64,000 bases of DNA from Curtobacterium flaccumfaciens pv. betae (GCF_026241855.1 NZ_JAPJDC010000001.1:992001-1056000); one strand, 5' to 3'. Counted from the stretch's first letter, positions 28,447 through 36,822 are shown. Notes: a model not told the origin generated them from the letters alone. Made by a program: numbers and translations.

Positions 28447-29023
28447 CGCGACGCCGGCAGCCGGCACGACGGACGGCGAGCGCGCGACGGGTACGACCGC
28501 CGGTGACCTCGCCCCCGGCCTGGCCGCTGCTGCTGCCGGTGTCGCCGCTGCCACGGGCCGGCGCGCCGTCGTGCTCATCGACGGCCGGTCCGGCACGGGC
28601 AAGACCACCCTCGGAGCGCAGGTCGCAGAGCAGCTCGGTGCGCAGCTCGTGCACCTGGACGACCTGTACCCGGGGTGGGACGGCCTGCGTGCGGCTGCCG
28701 ATGCCGTGGTGACGGACGTCCTCGGAGCGCCGAGCGGGTTCCGACGCTGGGACTGGGCGGCCGACGCGCCCACGGACTGGGCGTCGGTGGACCCCGACCT
28801 GCCGATCGTGGTCGAGGGGTGCGGGGCGTTGTCCCGGGCGTCGGCACCGCTGGCGTCCCTGCGGGTGTGGCTCGAGGCCGACGACGCCGTGCGGTGGGAC
28901 CGGGCGATCGGACGCGACGGCGAGGTCTTCGCGCGCGAGTGGGACCGCTGGGCCGCGCAGGAACAGGCCTTCATCGCCGCCGAGGACCCGGCCGCCCTGG
29001 CCGACGTGGTCCTGCGGACGTAG
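28439..29023 (+). CDS. P-loop nucleoside/uridine-kinase-like ATP-binding protein
   Basis: A 194-residue protein with Walker A IDGRSGTGKTTL, then VHLDDLYPGWDGL and a late LRVWLEADDAVRWDRAIGRDG, the arrangement of the uridine kinase/shikimate-kinase-like P-loop group. Residues 1-40 are low-complexity Ala/Gly/Thr. The phosphate acceptor is not known; position at the end of the thiamine transport operon suggests a vitamin-precursor kinase, but this is inference. GTG start lies 8 bp inside the previous gene, so the two are coupled. Confidence 0.75.
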   Translation: MPDATPAAGTTDGERATGTTAGDLAPGLAAAAAGVAAATGRRAVVLIDGRSGTGKTTLGAQVAEQLGAQLVHLDDLYPGWDGLRAAADAVVTDVLGAPSGFRRWDWAADAPTDWASVDPDLPIVVEGCGALSRASAPLASLRVWLEADDAVRWDRAIGRDGEVFAREWDRWAAQEQAFIAAEDPAALADVVLRT

Positions 29024-29059
29024 GGCGCCGGCCCGCGCCGCCCCGCGGCGAGCATCGAG

Positions 29060-29121
29060 GTTTCGCGCTCAGCGACACCTCACGGCCTCCGGAAGGCGAG
29101 AACTGTCGCCCAGCGCGAAAC
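29060..29121. repeat. Family B palindromic element, copy 1
   Basis: 62 bp with arms GTTTCGCGCTCAGCGACA and TGTCGCCCAGCGCGAAAC. Its reverse complement aligns with the element at 33321. It contains the last 14 codons and stop of the minus-strand transporter gene. Confidence 0.85.
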
Positions 29122-30465
29122 GTCAGCCCGCCGCTCCCGCCGCGCCACCGCCCGCGGATCCACCGCGAACACCGCCGCCACGATCGTCAGCACCGCGTAC
29201 ACCCCGAGGTACCCACACAGGATCCACGGCGACCCGCCCCCGAGCTGCACGAACACCGCGGCCAGCAGCGGCGTCAGCCCCACCGAGAAGATCGACCCGA
29301 TCTGGTACCCGAGCGACATCCCCGAGTACCGCCGCCCGGTCGGGAACTGCTCCGCGAACCACGCCGCCTGCGGCCCGTAGATGCTGTCGTGGAACACGCA
29401 CATCCCGATCAGCGCCACGAGCGGCAGCAGCACGAGCGGACCGGCGTCGAGGAACGCGAAGAACGGCCAGATGAGCACCGCGATGCCCACCGCCGACCAG
29501 ATCGTCAGCACCCGCCGCCCGACCCGGTCCGACAGCCACCCCCAGAACGGCGTGGACACGAGCGACACGGCCGAGATCACGAGCACGGCCTGCAGCCCCG
29601 CGTCCGAGCCCGATGGCCCGCGCACGTTGCCGAGGTAGGTCAGCGAGTACGTCGTCAGGATCGAGTACAGCGCCGGCTGCACGAGGCGCAGACCCGCCGT
29701 CACCAGGATCGACCGCGGGTGTTGCCGGATCGCCTGCCACACCGGGAACCGTTCGACCCCGCCCGAGGCGCGCAGCTCCTGGAACACCGGGGCGTCCTGC
29801 ACGCCGAGCCGGATGACGAGCCCGACCGCCACGATCACCGCCGAGAACAGGAACGGCAGCCGCCAGCCCCAGGCCAGGAACGCCTCGGTGCCGAGCAGCG
29901 ACCGCACGAGCGTGAAGACCCCGGTCGCCAGGAGCATCCCACCGGCCGACCCCATCTGCGTGAACGCCCCGAACAGCCCCCGGTGCCGTTCCGGCGCGTG
30001 CTCGACGGACAGCAGCGCCGAGCCGCCCCACTCCGCACCGGCCGCGACGCCCTGCAGCAGCCGCAGGAACACGAGCGCCACGACGGCGCCGACCCCGATG
30101 GTCGCGGCGGACGGGATCACCCCGATCAACGTGGACGCGATGCCCATCAGCACCAGCGACGCGACGAGCAGCTTCTTCCGCCCGATCCGGTCACCCAGGT
30201 GGCCGGCGATCACGCCGCCGAGCGGCCGCGCCACGAACCCGACGCCGTAGGTCGCGAACGACGCGATGACCCCGACGGCCGGCGTCACGGACGGGAAGAA
30301 CGTCGGTGCGAACACCAGCGCCGAGGCCGTCGCGTAGAGGTAGAAGTCGTAGTACTCGACGGTCGTCCCGACGAACGACGCGAGGGCGACCCGACGACGG
30401 GTCGCGGTGGTCGACGGTGCGGCGGGACGGCCTGGAGGCGCGGTGACGGTGGTCTGGCTCGGCAT
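29080..30465 (-). CDS. MFS transporter, metabolite:H+ symporter (MHS) type
   Basis: A 461-residue, 12-helix transporter. It opens with RRRVALASFVGTTVEYYDFYLYATASALVF and has the loop GHLGDRIGRKKLL, then RLLQGVAAGAEWGGSALL and LFGAFTQMGSAGG, all characteristic of the MHS branch that carries shikimate, alpha-ketoglutarate, proline-betaine and similar compounds. The substrate is unknown. It is divergent from a flavin monooxygenase pair, so uptake of the compound that pair degrades is plausible. The last residues (VSRWATVLAFRRP) are encoded by the family B palindrome. Confidence 0.88.
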   Translation of the reverse strand: MPSQTTVTAPPGRPAAPSTTATRRRVALASFVGTTVEYYDFYLYATASALVFAPTFFPSVTPAVGVIASFATYGVGFVARPLGGVIAGHLGDRIGRKKLLVASLVLMGIASTLIGVIPSAATIGVGAVVALVFLRLLQGVAAGAEWGGSALLSVEHAPERHRGLFGAFTQMGSAGGMLLATGVFTLVRSLLGTEAFLAWGWRLPFLFSAVIVAVGLVIRLGVQDAPVFQELRASGGVERFPVWQAIRQHPRSILVTAGLRLVQPALYSILTTYSLTYLGNVRGPSGSDAGLQAVLVISAVSLVSTPFWGWLSDRVGRRVLTIWSAVGIAVLIWPFFAFLDAGPLVLLPLVALIGMCVFHDSIYGPQAAWFAEQFPTGRRYSGMSLGYQIGSIFSVGLTPLLAAVFVQLGGGSPWILCGYLGVYAVLTIVAAVFAVDPRAVARRERRADVSRWATVLAFRRP

Positions 30466-30567
30466 GCCTCAGGAGCATGGTCGGGTCGAGGGCCGCGGGG
30501 AACACCGCGCGTAACGGGAGGTCACGTCGCTGTCGTCGGGCGGTGCCCGCCGACCACGATGGGACGC

Positions 30568-32019
30568 ATGAGCGATGCACCGAACCGCCCGCTGCGCTTC
30601 GCGGCCTTCGTCATGAACACGACCTCGCACATCCAGCACGGCCTGTGGCGGCACCCCGACGCCCGGCAGGCGGACTTCGACGACGTGACGCTGTGGACCG
30701 ACCTGGCGAGGACCCTCGAGCGCGGCAAGTTCGACGCGATGTTCTTCGCCGACGTCGTCGGGACCTACGGCCCCGGTCGCGGCGACTACTCGACCAACCT
30801 GCGCGAGGGGCTGCAGATCCCCTCGAACGACCCCTCCGTGCTGCTCTCCGCGCTCGCCGTGTCGACCGAGCACCTCGGCCTCGCGTTCACCTCGAGCGTC
30901 ATCCAGGCGCACCCGTTCGACTTCGCCCGCAAGGTCTCCACGCTCGACCACATCAGCCGGGGCCGCATCGGCTGGAACGTCGTCACGAGCGCCCTCGACA
31001 GCGCCGCCCGGAACTTCGGGGCCGACCGGCTCGAGGAGCACGACGAGCGCTACGTCTGGGCCGAGGAGTACCTCGAGGTCTGCGCGAAGCTCTGGGAGGG
31101 ATCGTGGGAGGACGGCGCCGTGCTGAAGGACCCCGTCCGTGGCTACGCCGACCCCGACAGGGTGCACCGCATCGACCACCACGGCAAGCGCTACGACGTG
31201 CAGGGCCCGCACCTGTCGGCACCGTCACCACAGCGGACCCCGGTGCTGTTCCAGGCGGGGTCGTCGCCCGCCGGCCGGGCCTTCGCCGCGCGGAACGCCG
31301 AGGCGCAGTTCATCCTGACCTCGAACCGGGACGCCACCGAACAGCTCATCCGCGAGACCCGCGACCTGGCCGAGGCCGCCGGCCGGCAGCGGGACGACAT
31401 CGCGTTCTTCCTCGGCCTGACCTTCGTCACCGGCTCCACCGAGGCCGAGGCGAAGGCCAAGGAAGCGGAGATCGACGAGTACCTGGCCGCCGACGGGTTC
31501 CTGGTGCACTCGAACCTCGGCTTCGACCCGGACACCGGCGAGCCCCTCGACCCGGACACCCCGCTGTCCGAGGTCCGCACCCACGCCGGGCAGTCGCACC
31601 TGCAGTGGCTCCGCGAGGCCGCCGGGGACCGCGAACCGACCATCGCCGACCTCGCCCGGCTGTCCGCCAAGCTCCGCGCCCGGGTCGTCGGGACGCCGGA
31701 GCAGATCGCCGACGAGCTCGCCGACTGGCAGCGCGTGGGCGTCGACGGCGTCAACGTCATCAACTGGACGCTGCCCGGCTCGTACGAGGAGTTTGTCGAC
31801 CACATCGCGCCGACCCTGCAGGAGCGCGGGCTGATGCAGTCCGAGTACCGCGAGGGGACCCTGCGCGAGAAGCTCTTCGGCCACGCGCAGCTGCCGGACT
31901 CGCACCCCGCCAGGCGGTGGCGCGGAGCGTTCACGGGCGGTGCCGGCGCGACCGCGACCCACCCCGACGACGCGACCCACCCGGACGACGCGACCCGTGC
32001 GGTGGAGGTGCCCGCATGA
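30568..32019 (+). CDS. LLM-class flavin-dependent monooxygenase (NtaA/SnaA/DszA family)
   Basis: A 483-residue TIM-barrel monooxygenase using FMNH2 from a separate reductase. Family marks: RFAAFVMNTTSHIQHGLWRHP, FDAMFFADVVGTYG, the SGR-like HISRGRIGWNVVTS, and NFGADRLEEHDERYVWAEEYLEVCAKLWEGSW. DszA acts on dibenzothiophene sulfone, SnaA on pristinamycin and NtaA on nitrilotriacetate; with a DszC-like partner next door, a sulfur-compound or related C-S/C-N cleavage pathway is likely. ATG at 30568 chosen; ATG at 30559 is possible. The tail has a repeated THPDDA. Confidence 0.87.
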   Translation: MSDAPNRPLRFAAFVMNTTSHIQHGLWRHPDARQADFDDVTLWTDLARTLERGKFDAMFFADVVGTYGPGRGDYSTNLREGLQIPSNDPSVLLSALAVSTEHLGLAFTSSVIQAHPFDFARKVSTLDHISRGRIGWNVVTSALDSAARNFGADRLEEHDERYVWAEEYLEVCAKLWEGSWEDGAVLKDPVRGYADPDRVHRIDHHGKRYDVQGPHLSAPSPQRTPVLFQAGSSPAGRAFAARNAEAQFILTSNRDATEQLIRETRDLAEAAGRQRDDIAFFLGLTFVTGSTEAEAKAKEAEIDEYLAADGFLVHSNLGFDPDTGEPLDPDTPLSEVRTHAGQSHLQWLREAAGDREPTIADLARLSAKLRARVVGTPEQIADELADWQRVGVDGVNVINWTLPGSYEEFVDHIAPTLQERGLMQSEYREGTLREKLFGHAQLPDSHPARRWRGAFTGGAGATATHPDDATHPDDATRAVEVPA

Positions 32020-33281
32020 CGGCCGCGACGACGACCGACGGAGCCGTGACGGGCCTCCCGGCCGACCGTCTGGCGACCCTGCGCGACCGCTTCGCGCCCG
32101 TGTTCGCGACCATCCGCGACGGCGCGGTCGAGCGTGAGCTCGCGTCCGGCACTCCCGGCGACCGGCCGCTGCCGCACGCCGAGGTCCGGGCGCTCGCCGA
32201 CGCGGGGTTCGGGCGGCTCCGCGTGCCGGAGGACCGCGGCGGCTTCGGCGTGACGCTGGTCGAACTCGCGCACCTGGTGGCGGACCTGGCGGCGGCGGAC
32301 TCGAACATCGCGCACCTGTGGCGGGGACACTTCGGGTACACCGAACTGGTGCTGCTGCGGCCGCACTCGGCGTCGCGCGACGAGTGGCTCGACCGGATCG
32401 TCGGCGGCGCGATCGTCGGGAACGCGACCTCGGAGCGGACCGGGACGACCCTGGCCGACATCTCGACGACGGTGACGCCGTCTGGTGGTTCCCTCCGCCT
32501 CGACGGGCGGAAGTTCTACTCGACCGGCACGCTCTACGCGGACTGGATCTACCTGGCGGCAGACCGTGACGGCGAGCGCGTGACGTTCGCCGTCGACGCC
32601 TCCGCGCCGGGCGTCAGGAGCATCGACGACTGGGACGGGTTCGGGCAGCGGTTGACCGCGTCCGGCACCACCGTGTTCGACGGGGTGTCGGTCGACCCCT
32701 CGGTGGTGTCGGCGTACCGGGACGCCCCGCTGTCGCACATCCAGGCCTTCTACCAGCTGTACCTGCTGGCGGTCCTCGCCGGGATCGGGCAGGCCGTTTC
32801 CGACGACGCCGTGGCCTTCGTGCGACCACGGACCCGCACGTACATCCACGCCAACGCGGCCGTGCCGGGGGAGGACCCGCAGGTGCTCGCGGTGCTCGGG
32901 CGGCTGTCGGCCGGGGCGTTCACCGCCCGGTCACTCGTCGTCGCCGCCGCGGGGCTGCTCGACGCGGTCGTCGCCACGAACGAACCCGGGGTCGGCGTCG
33001 ACCGCGTGGTGCTCGACGCGGCCGAGAACGCCGTGTACCAGGCGCAGGTCGAGATCGGGCCGCGGGTGCTGCGGTCGGCGACCGAGCTCTTCGAGGTCGG
33101 CGGGGCGTCCGCTGCCGACCGGACGCGTGCGCTGGACCGGCACTGGCGGAACGCCCGGGTGGTGGCGTCGCACAACCCGGCGGTCTACAAGGAGCGGATG
33201 GTGGGGGAGTACGCGCTGCACGGGCGGGGGCCGGTGGGGGCGTGGGAGAAGTACCACGAGGTGGGGCCGACGCGGTTCTGA
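32016..33281 (+). CDS. Acyl-CoA dehydrogenase-like flavoprotein (DszC/SfnB-like)
   Basis: A 421-residue protein of acyl-CoA dehydrogenase fold: N-terminal helical part (LADAGFGRLRVPEDRGGFG), middle beta domain (IVGNATSERTGTT, LRLDGRKFYSTGTLYADWIYLAA) and C-terminal helices. KFYSTGTLYADW is typical of the DszC/SfnB monooxygenase branch, which oxidises sulfur compounds with reduced flavin and oxygen rather than dehydrogenating acyl-CoA. Starts inside the stop of the LLM gene (ATGA), so both are made together; no flavin reductase gene is seen in the window. Confidence 0.83.
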   Translation: MTAATTTDGAVTGLPADRLATLRDRFAPVFATIRDGAVERELASGTPGDRPLPHAEVRALADAGFGRLRVPEDRGGFGVTLVELAHLVADLAAADSNIAHLWRGHFGYTELVLLRPHSASRDEWLDRIVGGAIVGNATSERTGTTLADISTTVTPSGGSLRLDGRKFYSTGTLYADWIYLAADRDGERVTFAVDASAPGVRSIDDWDGFGQRLTASGTTVFDGVSVDPSVVSAYRDAPLSHIQAFYQLYLLAVLAGIGQAVSDDAVAFVRPRTRTYIHANAAVPGEDPQVLAVLGRLSAGAFTARSLVVAAAGLLDAVVATNEPGVGVDRVVLDAAENAVYQAQVEIGPRVLRSATELFEVGGASAADRTRALDRHWRNARVVASHNPAVYKERMVGEYALHGRGPVGAWEKYHEVGPTRF

Positions 33282-33320
33282 GGGCGCGGGCGGCCGCGGG
33301 GCGGGGCCAGGGTGGCGTGA

Positions 33321-33383
33321 GTTTTCGCGGTGAGCGACAGTTCTCGCGCCCGTAGGCCCGAGGAATGTCGCTGAGCCCGAAAC
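33321..33383. repeat. Family B palindromic element, copy 2
   Basis: About 63 bp between convergent genes: GTTTTCGCGGTGAGCGACAG at one end and TGTCGCTGAGCCCGAAAC at the other. Shares GCGACAGTTCTCGC with the reverse complement of copy 1. Confidence 0.85.
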
Positions 33384-33417
33384 CCGGGCGCCGGGCGCCG
33401 CGGCGCGCCCGATGACG

Positions 33418-33762
33418 CTACGCCCAGCCGAGCTCGTGCAGCCGCTCGTCGTCGATCCCGTAGAAGTGGCCGATCTCGTGCACGAGGGTGGTGTGTACCT
33501 CGTCCTTGAGCTCCTCGACCGTGTCGCACTCGGCCAGGTGCTGCTTCCGGAACACGACGATGCGGTCGGGCAGTTCACCGAAGCCGTACTGGCCGCGCTC
33601 GGTGGCCGCGATGCCGTCGTACACGCCGAACAGCTCTTCGCCGTTCTCCGGCTCGTCCTCGACGACGAACACCACGTTGTCGAGCCCGTCGACCATCTCG
33701 TCGGGCAGCAGGTCGAGTTCGTCGGTCACGAGTTGCTCGAACGCGTCGGCGGACATCTCCAT
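33418..33762 (-). CDS. Small zincin-like metallopeptidase family protein
   Basis: A 114-residue protein of the PF06262-type zincin fold: FEQLVTDELDLLPDEM at the start, VVFVVEDEPENGEELFGVYDG in the middle, and the zinc motif VHEIGHFYGIDDERL at the end (HEXXH with a third ligand in the following Asp-rich turn). Proteolytic activity of this family is not established. Start ATG (MEMSADAF) at 33762 chosen since homologues begin there; upstream in-frame codons run through a 28-bp tandem repeat. Confidence 0.82.
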   Translation of the reverse strand: MEMSADAFEQLVTDELDLLPDEMVDGLDNVVFVVEDEPENGEELFGVYDGIAATERGQYGFGELPDRIVVFRKQHLAECDTVEELKDEVHTTLVHEIGHFYGIDDERLHELGWA

Positions 33763-33792
33763 CACGCAGGGATCGTCCCACACCGCGCTGAC

Positions 33793-33848
33793 CCCTCGCG
33801 GCTGAGCACCTGCGGTTGAGCCCTCGCGGCTGAGCACCTGCGGCTGAC
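33793..33848. repeat. 28-bp tandem repeat x2
   Basis: Two copies of CCCTCGCGGCTGAGCACC... at 33793 and 33821 with three mismatches, in the leader of the zincin gene. Confidence 0.8.
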
Positions 33849-33895
33849 CACCCGCGGCGAAGCCGCACGGCGCCGCAGGTGCCCAGACAAACACT

Positions 33896-33939
33896 GAGGG
33901 AGAGCCCCGGTTGCGTCACACGCAACAGGACTCTCCCTC
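33896..33939 (-). terminator. Terminator of tRNA-His
   Basis: Outer stem GAGGGAGAG/CTCTCCCTC and inner stem GTTGCGT/ACGCAAC, just downstream of the tRNA on the minus strand. Confidence 0.7.
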
Positions 33940-33942
33940 GAC

Positions 33943-34019
33943 TGGGGTGAATAACGGGTCTCGAACCCGCGACCTCCTAGACCACAACCAGGCGCTCTAC
34001 CAACTGAGCTATATCCACC
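33943..34019 (-). tRNA. tRNA-His (GTG)
   Basis: Full cloverleaf on the minus strand: acceptor GTGGATA/TATTCAC, D stem GCTC/GAGC, anticodon stem CCTGG/CTAGG with loop TTGTGGT (anticodon GTG), T arm GCGGG-TTCGAGA-CCCGT. The extra G at -1 opposite C73, the tRNA-His identity mark, is present, and CCA is encoded. Confidence 0.96.
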
Positions 34020-34052
34020 ATGTTCGAACCGGCGGACCGGCGCGACCACTCA

Positions 34053-34058
34053 ATAGTA
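34053..34058 (-). promoter_or_regulatory. Candidate -10 box for tRNA-His
   Basis: Minus-strand TACTAT in an AT-rich island about 34 nt upstream of the tRNA. No clear -35. Confidence 0.3.
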
Positions 34059-34093
34059 GTACATGCGGGACGGGGTGCGGACCACCCGTGTCG

Positions 34094-34732
34094 CTACTCG
34101 GCTGCGGGCTGCGCCAGCCGTGACTCCCACTTCGCCACGACGTCGGCCTGCACGGCGCGCACGTCGTCGGTGCTCGGGCCGGGCTCGGCGACGAAGCCGG
34201 CGCGGCGGTAGTACTCGAGCTCGCGGATCGACTCGAGGATGTCCGCGAGGGCCCGGTGCCCACCGTGCTTCTCCGGTGCGTTGAAGTACACGCGGGGAAA
34301 CCAGCGGCGGCAGAGCTCCTTGATGCTCGACACGTCGACGCTGCGGTAGTGCAGGTGCCCGTCGACCCGCGGCATGTACTTCGACAGGAATGCGCGGTCG
34401 GTGCCGATCGTGTTGCCGGCCAGGGGTGCGGAGCCCTCGGCGGGGACGTGCTGGAGGATGTACTCGAGCACCTGGTACTCGGCGTCCGCCAGGCTCACGC
34501 CGTTCGGGATCTCCTCGATGAGCCCCGAGGTGACGTGCATGTTCGTCACGAACTCGTTCATGTTGTCGAGCGCGGACTGGTCCGGCTTGATGACGATGTC
34601 GAAGCCGGGGTGCACGGGCTCGAGGTCGAAGTCGGTGATGACCACGGCCACCTCGACGAGTTCGTCGACCTCGAGGTCGAGGCCGGTCATCTCGCAGTCG
34701 ATCCAGACGAGGCGGTCATTCGCGGTTGCCAT
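34094..34732 (-). CDS. orn: Oligoribonuclease
   Basis: A 212-residue DEDDh 3'-5' exoribonuclease that finishes RNA decay by degrading dinucleotides. The first acidic motif is WIDCEMTGLD (D12, E14), the third motif GGHRALADI, and YMPRVDGHLHYRSVDVSSIKEL is the family-specific middle. Length slightly above the E. coli enzyme because of a C-terminal extension. Lies directly upstream of tRNA-His on the same strand, an arrangement common in actinobacteria. Confidence 0.96.
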   Translation of the reverse strand: MATANDRLVWIDCEMTGLDLEVDELVEVAVVITDFDLEPVHPGFDIVIKPDQSALDNMNEFVTNMHVTSGLIEEIPNGVSLADAEYQVLEYILQHVPAEGSAPLAGNTIGTDRAFLSKYMPRVDGHLHYRSVDVSSIKELCRRWFPRVYFNAPEKHGGHRALADILESIRELEYYRRAGFVAEPGPSTDDVRAVQADVVAKWESRLAQPAAE

Positions 34733-34739
34733 GTCCTCG

Positions 34740-34745
34740 ATCCTA
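34740..34745 (-). promoter_or_regulatory. -10 box TAGGAT for orn, probable leaderless start
   Basis: Minus-strand TAGGAT exactly 7 nt before the orn ATG; no ribosome binding site. Confidence 0.5.
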
Positions 34746-34856
34746 TTCCCGCCCTAGGTGCCTGCCGTACGTGCCGCTGTGCCCGCCCTGCCCGTGCCTG
34801 CGCGTGCTCGGGCTCGGTGGCCGGTGCTCGGCCACCCGTCCCGCGCGTCCGATCCG

Positions 34857-34914
34857 CGAGCGGGCGAAATGCCGCGGTCGTCTTGCGGACGCACCCGGAT
34901 GTTCCGCCCGCTCG
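34857..34914. repeat. Family A palindromic element, copy 10
   Basis: Arms CGAGCGGGCGAAATGCCG and GGATGTTCCGCCCGCTCG; centre shares GACGCACCCGG with copy 12. Confidence 0.85.
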
Positions 34915-35051
34915 TCGATCACGTGAGCCGCATGCGGTGCAGGCGGCCGCCTGGAGGCCCGGTGGGACCCCGGCGGGGCACCCCGCGCCTCCAGACGGTC
35001 CCTTCCACCCCGCCTGCCGCACCGATCCCGCCTGGCCGCGCGTCGTGACCG

Positions 35052-35108
35052 CGAGCGGGCGAAATGCCGCGGCCGCCCGCGGACGGGCCGCGGTATTCCG
35101 CCCGCTCG
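35052..35108. repeat. Family A palindromic element, copy 11
   Basis: 57 bp, extended stem CGAGCGGGCGAAATGCCGCG with CGCGGTATTCCGCCCGCTCG. Confidence 0.88.
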
Positions 35109-35153
35109 CCCACGGCGGCGCCGCGGTCGCGCCTTGGCACGCCCGCGCCCAGC

Positions 35154-35211
35154 CGAGCGGGCGAAATGCCGCGGTCGCTTTCGGGACGCACCCGGATGTT
35201 TCGCCCGCTCG
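35154..35211. repeat. Family A palindromic element, copy 12
   Basis: 58 bp, close to copy 10 (shared GCGGTCG and GGACGCACCCGGATGTT). Confidence 0.85.
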
Positions 35212-35348
35212 TCCGGCGGGGTGAGCCGCGGGCACTGCAGGCGACCGCCTGGAGGCCCGTGGCTGCCCCGTCAGGCCGCCCCGCGCCTCCAGGCAGTCAC
35301 GTCCGCCCCGCCTGCCGCAGCGCTCCGGCCGACCGTGAGTCGACCGCG

Positions 35349-35406
35349 CGAGCGGGCGAAATGCCCGGCTTCGTCCGCAGGGCGACTCGGGCATTTCGCC
35401 CGCTCA
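35349..35406. repeat. Family A palindromic element, copy 13
   Basis: Best stem of the set: CGAGCGGGCGAAATGCCCG pairs with CGGGCATTTCGCCCGCTC around a 20-nt centre. Confidence 0.9.
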
Positions 35407-35461
35407 CGCGGATGAGGGCGGAGGGGGGAGGGGGGAGAAGCCGCGCGAGCGCGCGGACGCG

Positions 35462-35518
35462 CGAACGAGCGAAATGCCGGCGTGCCCGAGGGGGACACTC
35501 CGGCATTTCGCCCGTTCG
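35462..35518. repeat. Family A palindromic element, copy 14
   Basis: Arms CGAACGAGCGAAATGCCGG and CCGGCATTTCGCCCGTTCG: the outer change on one arm (GAAC) is matched on the other (GTTC). Confidence 0.88.
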
Positions 35519-35580
35519 TGGGGAAGAGGGGAAGTGGGGAAGTGGGGCGTGCGTGAGATGAGAGCGCGGGCCCCGGGCGG

Positions 35581-36822
35581 CTAAGCCATGTCGCCGGCGG
35601 TGATGGCCTCGGCCTCGACACGCTCCGGCTCGGCACCGTCGTCGACGCGACGCAGGATCCTCGTGGTGCAGAGGATCACGACGAAGGCGACCGCGACGGA
35701 CGCACCCGCGAAGACGTACGCCGCCGAGGGCGAGTACGCGTCGGCGAGCAGGGTCGCGACGGGCGGGGCGATGGCGCCGCCGATGAACCGGACGGCGGAG
35801 TAGGCGCTCGAGGCGACCGAGCGGGGGAGGTCGGTGGCCTCCATGACGCACTCGGTGAGCACGGTGTTCAGGACGCCGAGCACGAGGCCACCGATGACGA
35901 CGCAGATGATCAGGCCGACCTGGGAGCGCACGACGACGGCCGCGGCGAACAGGTCGAGCGAGAGCAGGGGCAGGGCGATCTTCAACACCGTCGTCCTCCG
36001 GAAACGGGCGGTGAGCATCGGGGCGACCCACACCGACGTGATAGCGAGACCGACACCCCAGCCGAAGAACGTGAACCCGATGCCGAGCGCGCCGAAGCCG
36101 AGCGGGAACGGGGTGTACGCCAGCAGGACGAAGAAGCCGATGTTGTAGAACAGCGCGGTCGCGGCGAGGGCTGCGAGCGCCGGACGGGTCAGGGCACGGA
36201 AGGGGGCGGAGAGCTTCGTCGGCGTGGGCTTCTCGAGGCTGCCGGTCTTCAGCAGGGCGACGATGGCGATGAACGCGACGGCCATCAGGGTCGTGACGCC
36301 GAAGAACGGGCCGCGCCAGCTCACCGAGCCGAGCAGACCTCCGACGAGGGGACCGACGGCGATGCCGAGACCGAGCGCTGCCTCGTACAGGATGATCGCC
36401 GAGGCGGTGCCGCCCGACGCTGCCCCGACGATGGTCGCGAGTGCGGTGGAGATGAAGAGCGCGTTGCCGAGACCCCAGCCGGCGCGGAAGTCGATGATGC
36501 TCCACACGTTGTTCGACGTCGCCGCCAGGACCGAGAAGACCACGATCAGGGCGAGTCCGATGAGCAGGGTGCGCTTCGCGCCGATGCGGCTGGAGACCCA
36601 GCTGGTGAAGAACATCGCGACACCGGTGACGGCGAGGTAGCTCGTGAAGAGCAGTTCGGTCTGCGCGGGGGTCGCCTTGAGGGACGCCGCGATCGCCGGG
36701 AGGATCGGGTCGACGAGGCCGATGCCCATGAACGCGACGACGCAGGCGAAGGCGATCGCCCAGACCGCGGACGACTGCTTGAGGATGGAGCCGGACTGGC
36801 CGGCGGGTGCGTGGGCGTTCAC
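35581..36822 (-). CDS. MFS transporter, DHA1-type efflux
   Basis: A 413-residue, 12-helix protein. Evidence: VVAFMGIGLVDPILPAIAASL (helix 1 of drug-efflux MFS), SSRIGAKRTLLIGLALIV (loop 2-3), and the motif-C-like ALGLGIAVGPLVGGLLGSVSWRGPFF of DHA1 antiporters. Exports small molecules with proton exchange; substrate unknown. Its GTG overlaps the stop of the MarR regulator by 4 bp, so it is probably controlled by that regulator. Confidence 0.9.
   Translation of the reverse strand: MNAHAPAGQSGSILKQSSAVWAIAFACVVAFMGIGLVDPILPAIAASLKATPAQTELLFTSYLAVTGVAMFFTSWVSSRIGAKRTLLIGLALIVVFSVLAATSNNVWSIIDFRAGWGLGNALFISTALATIVGAASGGTASAIILYEAALGLGIAVGPLVGGLLGSVSWRGPFFGVTTLMAVAFIAIVALLKTGSLEKPTPTKLSAPFRALTRPALAALAATALFYNIGFFVLLAYTPFPLGFGALGIGFTFFGWGVGLAITSVWVAPMLTARFRRTTVLKIALPLLSLDLFAAAVVVRSQVGLIICVVIGGLVLGVLNTVLTECVMEATDLPRSVASSAYSAVRFIGGAIAPPVATLLADAYSPSAAYVFAGASVAVAFVVILCTTRILRRVDDGAEPERVEAEAITAGDMA

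Larger units (their letters stand above)
34746..35580. other. Gene-free repeat island
   Basis: About 830 bp without a credible gene. Five family A palindromes (copies 10-14), two weak GCCTGGAGGCCCG/GCGCCTCCAG hairpins (about 34949-34995 and 35248-35296) and purine runs such as GGGGAGGGGGGAGAAG near 35432. Open frames here are by-products of the repeats. Confidence 0.75.

Noticed and set aside
34857..35518. CRISPR array
   Set aside because: Copies are palindromic, unevenly spaced (about 100-200 bp), scattered over the whole window, and no cas gene is present.
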